Below are positions 11,566-12,516 of a DNA stretch of 12,516 nucleotides, in pieces; the first letter of the stretch is position 1; the number at the start of each line of letters is the position of its first letter. Below the pieces are notes generated by a model. The model worked only from the letters and a program-made list of their open reading frames with translations. It searched no databases and was not told where the DNA came from. A program made the position numbers and the translations under genes. Source of the stretch: Erysipelotrichaceae bacterium (GTDB lineage: Bacteria > Bacillota_I > Bacilli_A > Erysipelotrichales > Erysipelotrichaceae); NCBI GenBank assembly GCA_016302195.1, contig JAEDOA010000036.1:1-12516 (forward strand). Reading direction: 5' to 3'.

Positions 11566-11592
11566 TGAGAAGTACCCAAGTGGTGATGGGGA
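11566..11592 (+). pseudogene. 5' half of a class II (Tyr/Ser-like) tRNA
   Basis: TGAGAAG (acceptor strand), TA, then D-arm CCC-AAGTGGTGAT-GGG and GA match the layout of a class II tRNA 5' half, as in tRNA-Tyr or tRNA-Ser. No CTTCTCA partner follows, so no complete tRNA can form. It overlaps the first bases of the tRNA-Ile gene by five bases and is probably a recombination remnant or an alternative 5' half. Confidence 0.45.
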
Positions 11593-11675
11593 GCTAGCTC
11601 AGTTGGTAAGAGCCACGGTCTTATAAACCGTAAGCCCTAGCAAGGTAAAGCCGAGTTCGAATCTCGGGCTCCCTA
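11588..11675 (+). tRNA. tRNA-Ile(TAT)-like with a long variable arm
   Basis: The acceptor GGGGAGC pairs with GCTCCCT (first pair G-U), discriminator A. The D-arm is GCTC/GAGC with AGTTGGTAA. The anticodon stem ACGGT/ACCGT closes CTTATAA, giving TAT (11622-11624) for AUA codons. The T-arm is CCGAG-TTCGAAT-CTCGG. No CCA is encoded. The variable region is 19 nt (11632-11650) with a small CCT/AGG stem, which is class II-like and unexpected for tRNA-Ile. The anticodon stem and variable arm resemble tRNA-Tyr, whereas the D-arm is class I. It supplies a tRNA for AUA codons, which are common in these genes. Confidence 0.75.
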
Positions 11676-11679
11676 TTAT

Positions 11680-11753
11680 GCTCGAATGATGGAATTGGCA
11701 TACATACTTGACTCAAACTCAAGGTTTTAAGGGTTCGAATCCCTTTTCGAGTA
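11680..11753 (+). tRNA. tRNA-Leu(CAA) with a short variable loop
   Basis: The acceptor GCTCGAA pairs with TTCGAGT, discriminator A. The D-arm ATG/CAT with GAATTGGCATA is Leu-like. The anticodon stem CTTGA/TCAAG closes CTCAAAC, giving CAA (11714-11716) for UUG codons. The T-arm is AAGGG-TTCGAAT-CCCTT. The variable region is only GTTTT (5 nt), whereas bacterial tRNA-Leu normally has a long class II arm. CCA is not encoded. It lies 4 bp after tRNA-Ile and is surely cotranscribed. Confidence 0.8.
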
Positions 11754-11831
11754 TTTGGACAAAAGAGAGAAACAAGTATTAAAAGATTTTATAATATAGT
11801 ACATACCTCAGAGGAATAGAGGATGCGCGCT

Positions 11832-11918
11832 ATGATTATATTTTCTCTATTTTGTATAAGTGTTATTGATTTTTATGTCATTGCGGCAGGTATAAATCAA
11901 TCATTTGATTTTTATTAA
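11832..11918 (+). CDS. Possible 28-residue membrane peptide
   Basis: The ATG at 11832 is preceded by TAGAGGA 8 bp upstream. The product MIIFSLFCISVIDFYVIAAG ends INQSFDFY (28 residues) and is hydrophobic through residue about 20, like a single membrane span. Its final codons form the terminator stem and the -35 of the next promoter. An AATAGAG/CTCTATT pairing (about 11815-11857) could hide its ribosome site. It is short and may be chance. Confidence 0.35.
   Translation: MIIFSLFCISVIDFYVIAAGINQSFDFY
11894..11914 (+). terminator. AT-rich terminator fused to the next promoter
   Basis: AAATCAA (11894-11900) pairs with TTGATTT (11905-11911) across TCAT, followed by TT. The 3' arm is the -35 of the next promoter. 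It probably ends the structured RNA/tRNA-Ile/tRNA-Leu transcript. The weak stem makes efficiency uncertain. Confidence 0.5.
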
Positions 11919-11933
11919 AAAATTTGTTATAAT
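11905..11933 (+). promoter_or_regulatory. Extended -10 promoter of an RNA-only unit
   Basis: TTGATT (11905-11910), 17-bp spacer ending AATTTGT, TATAAT (11928-11933), then ATATGTATAAGATGAG. The RNA it makes has no supported ORF. Confidence 0.85.
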
Positions 11934-11939
11934 ATATGT

Positions 11940-12075
11940 ATAAGATGAGAAAAGAAAAAGGGTTTAAGACTTTTCTCGTAATGATACACAAACCAGCAAC
12001 CCTGAGCCTTAGGGCAACAGTCCACGAAGTAATTTTCAAGGAGCGCTGTTTAGGTGGTTATCTCTTATAAAAAAA
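11940..12075 (+). ncRNA. Unassigned structured RNA with its own promoter
   Basis: After the expected start at about 11940, a 10-bp hairpin forms from 11945-11954 and 11970-11979 (GAGAAAAG with CTTTTCTC at its core). A second module is closed by AAAC(C)AGC (11990-11997) with GCTGTTT (12045-12051). It encloses two hairpins: CCCT/AGGG (12000-12014) and TCC-AC-GAA with TTC-AA-GGA (12021-12042). Together these give a three-way junction. A 29-codon frame from 11981 lacks a ribosome site and uses codons foreign to this genome. The unit ends before the promoter at 12082. I know no RNA family with this layout. Confidence 0.55.
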
Positions 12076-12081
12076 TCTTAA

Positions 12082-12110
12082 TTGATTTTATTAAAAAAAT
12101 ATGTTATAAT
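12082..12110 (+). promoter_or_regulatory. Extended -10 promoter of an RNA-only unit
   Basis: TTGATT (12082-12087), 17-bp spacer ending AATATGT, TATAAT (12105-12110). A short hairpin AAAATC/GATTTT (12072-12089) overlaps the -35. Confidence 0.85.
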
Positions 12111-12115
12111 ATTTA

Positions 12116-12310
12116 TATAAGGTAAAGAAATAAAGGAAAAATTCTATTTGCCTTATAAAATACTTCAAGGTAGTATGTTGATAGACTCCTCACCCGTCTA
12201 TAAAGGTGATAGACCAACCCCTTCAGGTCGAAAAATAAAGTATATAAAGGGTAAAACTTACAAGGTTGATTAAAGTAATCTTGGGGATAGGCTTTGGTGG
12301 TAAATATTAT
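12116..12310 (+). ncRNA. Unassigned structured RNA with alternative pairings
   Basis: The likely 5' end pairs at once: 12116-12126 (TATAAGGTAAA) with 12147-12157 (TTTGCCTTATA). Next come ATACT/AGTAT around a 7-nt loop (12160-12176). ATAGAC (12181) can pair with GTCTAT (12196), which can also pair with a second ATAGAC (12209); TCACC (12190) with GGTGA (12205) would exclude the first. Further hairpins are GACC/GGTC (12212-12229) and an 8-bp CAAGGTTG/TAATCTTG (12261-12283). No ORF with a ribosome site is present. It ends before the promoter at 12314, without a clear terminator. Confidence 0.55.
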
Positions 12311-12313
12311 AAC

Positions 12314-12342
12314 TTGATTTTTTATAAAAATTTTGTTATAAT
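12314..12342 (+). promoter_or_regulatory. Extended -10 promoter of a tRNA unit
   Basis: TTGATT (12314-12319), 17-bp spacer ending ATTTTGT, TATAAT (12337-12342). The leader starts with AGTCG (12353) that can pair with CGACT (12372) before tRNA-Asp. Confidence 0.85.
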
Positions 12343-12395
12343 ATATATGTAAAGTCGATGTTGGTGGTTGACGACTCTAAAACAATCACTGATTT

Positions 12396-12469
12396 GGCTC
12401 CATGGTGTAACTGGTTAACACATATGCCTGTCACGCATAAGAGTCGGGGTTCAAGCCCCCGTGGAGTCG
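12396..12469 (+). tRNA. tRNA-Asp(GTC)
   Basis: The acceptor GGCTCCA pairs with TGGAGTC (one G-U), discriminator G as expected for Asp. The D-arm GTGT/ACAC encloses AACTGGTTA. The anticodon stem TATGC/GCATA closes CTGTCAC, giving GTC. The variable loop is AGAGT and the T-arm CGGGG-TTCAAGC-CCCCG. CCA is not encoded. All features are standard, unlike the two preceding tRNAs. Confidence 0.93.
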
Positions 12470-12516
12470 CTTAGTAGCATAAATTACGCTTGAGAACGAC
12501 GCTCTGATGGTTCGCC
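12470..12516 (+). other. Start of a further RNA-like segment at the window edge
   Basis: The sequence after tRNA-Asp is relatively GC-rich and contains small complements (AGC/GCT and GAG/CTC around 12476-12504). It has no terminator and no ORF, so the RNA transcript probably continues beyond the window. Confidence 0.3.

Noticed and set aside
11376..11597. Rightward 73-codon frame across the folded RNA and into the tRNA gene
   Set aside because: No ribosome site, it overlaps tRNA-Ile, and codon use is unlike the genome.
11981..12070. A 29-codon frame in the RNA unit at 11940
   Set aside because: No ribosome site and it uses codons (CTG, AGC, CGC, AGG) rare in this genome; the stems explain the sequence better.
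1..12516. CRISPR array or long direct repeats
   Set aside because: The recurring sequences are promoter/terminator modules at irregular distances of 97 bp to about 2 kb, not repeat-spacer units.
1..12516. Alternative genetic code (stop codon reassignment)
   Set aside because: TAA, TAG and TGA all end well-supported genes with correctly placed following ribosome sites or terminators.

Overview
The window looks like an early or accessory region of a large double-stranded DNA phage (or phage-like plasmid) of a low-GC Bacillota host, probably a gut Clostridia-type bacterium. The reasons are AT-rich DNA, dense short genes that mostly lack recognisable families, strong GGAGG-type ribosome binding sites, several zinc-finger proteins, a free-standing homing endonuclease, a phage-type kinase-like protein, and tRNA genes without encoded CCA. 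No structural, replication or packaging gene is visible. TAA, TAG and TGA are all used as stops, so the ordinary bacterial code applies.

Layout. Bases 1-228 hold the end of a rightward gene, followed by a bidirectional terminator. Bases 373-1158 are a leftward three-gene operon. From 1183 to 1267 two back-to-back promoters drive that operon and the rightward block. Rightward, 1358-2922 carries small proteins and an EDxHD/Vsr-like homing endonuclease. Bases 2997-4333 carry a kinase-fold protein and a cREC-like protein. Bases 4382-5017 carry three overlapping small genes. Bases 5097-8033 carry zinc-finger/OB-like and zinc-rich proteins. Bases 8195-11270 carry an alanine-rich winged-helix-like protein, a possible TIM-barrel protein, an M20/M42-like metallopeptidase with a C-terminal zinc finger, and small unknowns. 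From 11302 to the end the window is almost free of protein genes: an unassigned folded RNA, tRNA-Ile(TAT), tRNA-Leu(CAA), a tiny ORF, two more folded RNA units and tRNA-Asp(GTC).

The most striking feature is the punctuation. Fifteen promoters (14 rightward, 1 leftward) share one design: TTGATT-like -35, exactly 17 bp spacer rich in A/T tracts, extended -10 TGA/TGT plus TATAAT, then often TAAGATAAAGAAA at the start of the transcript. In many places the -35 lies in the U-tract or 3' arm of the preceding terminator hairpin, or in the stop codon of the preceding gene, so each unit is closed and the next opened by about 50 bp. Several of these units contain no protein gene and appear to make structured RNAs. 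The cluster of three non-tRNA units interleaved with unusual tRNAs is the best candidate for something undescribed.

All family assignments were made by eye; none was tested by a database search.
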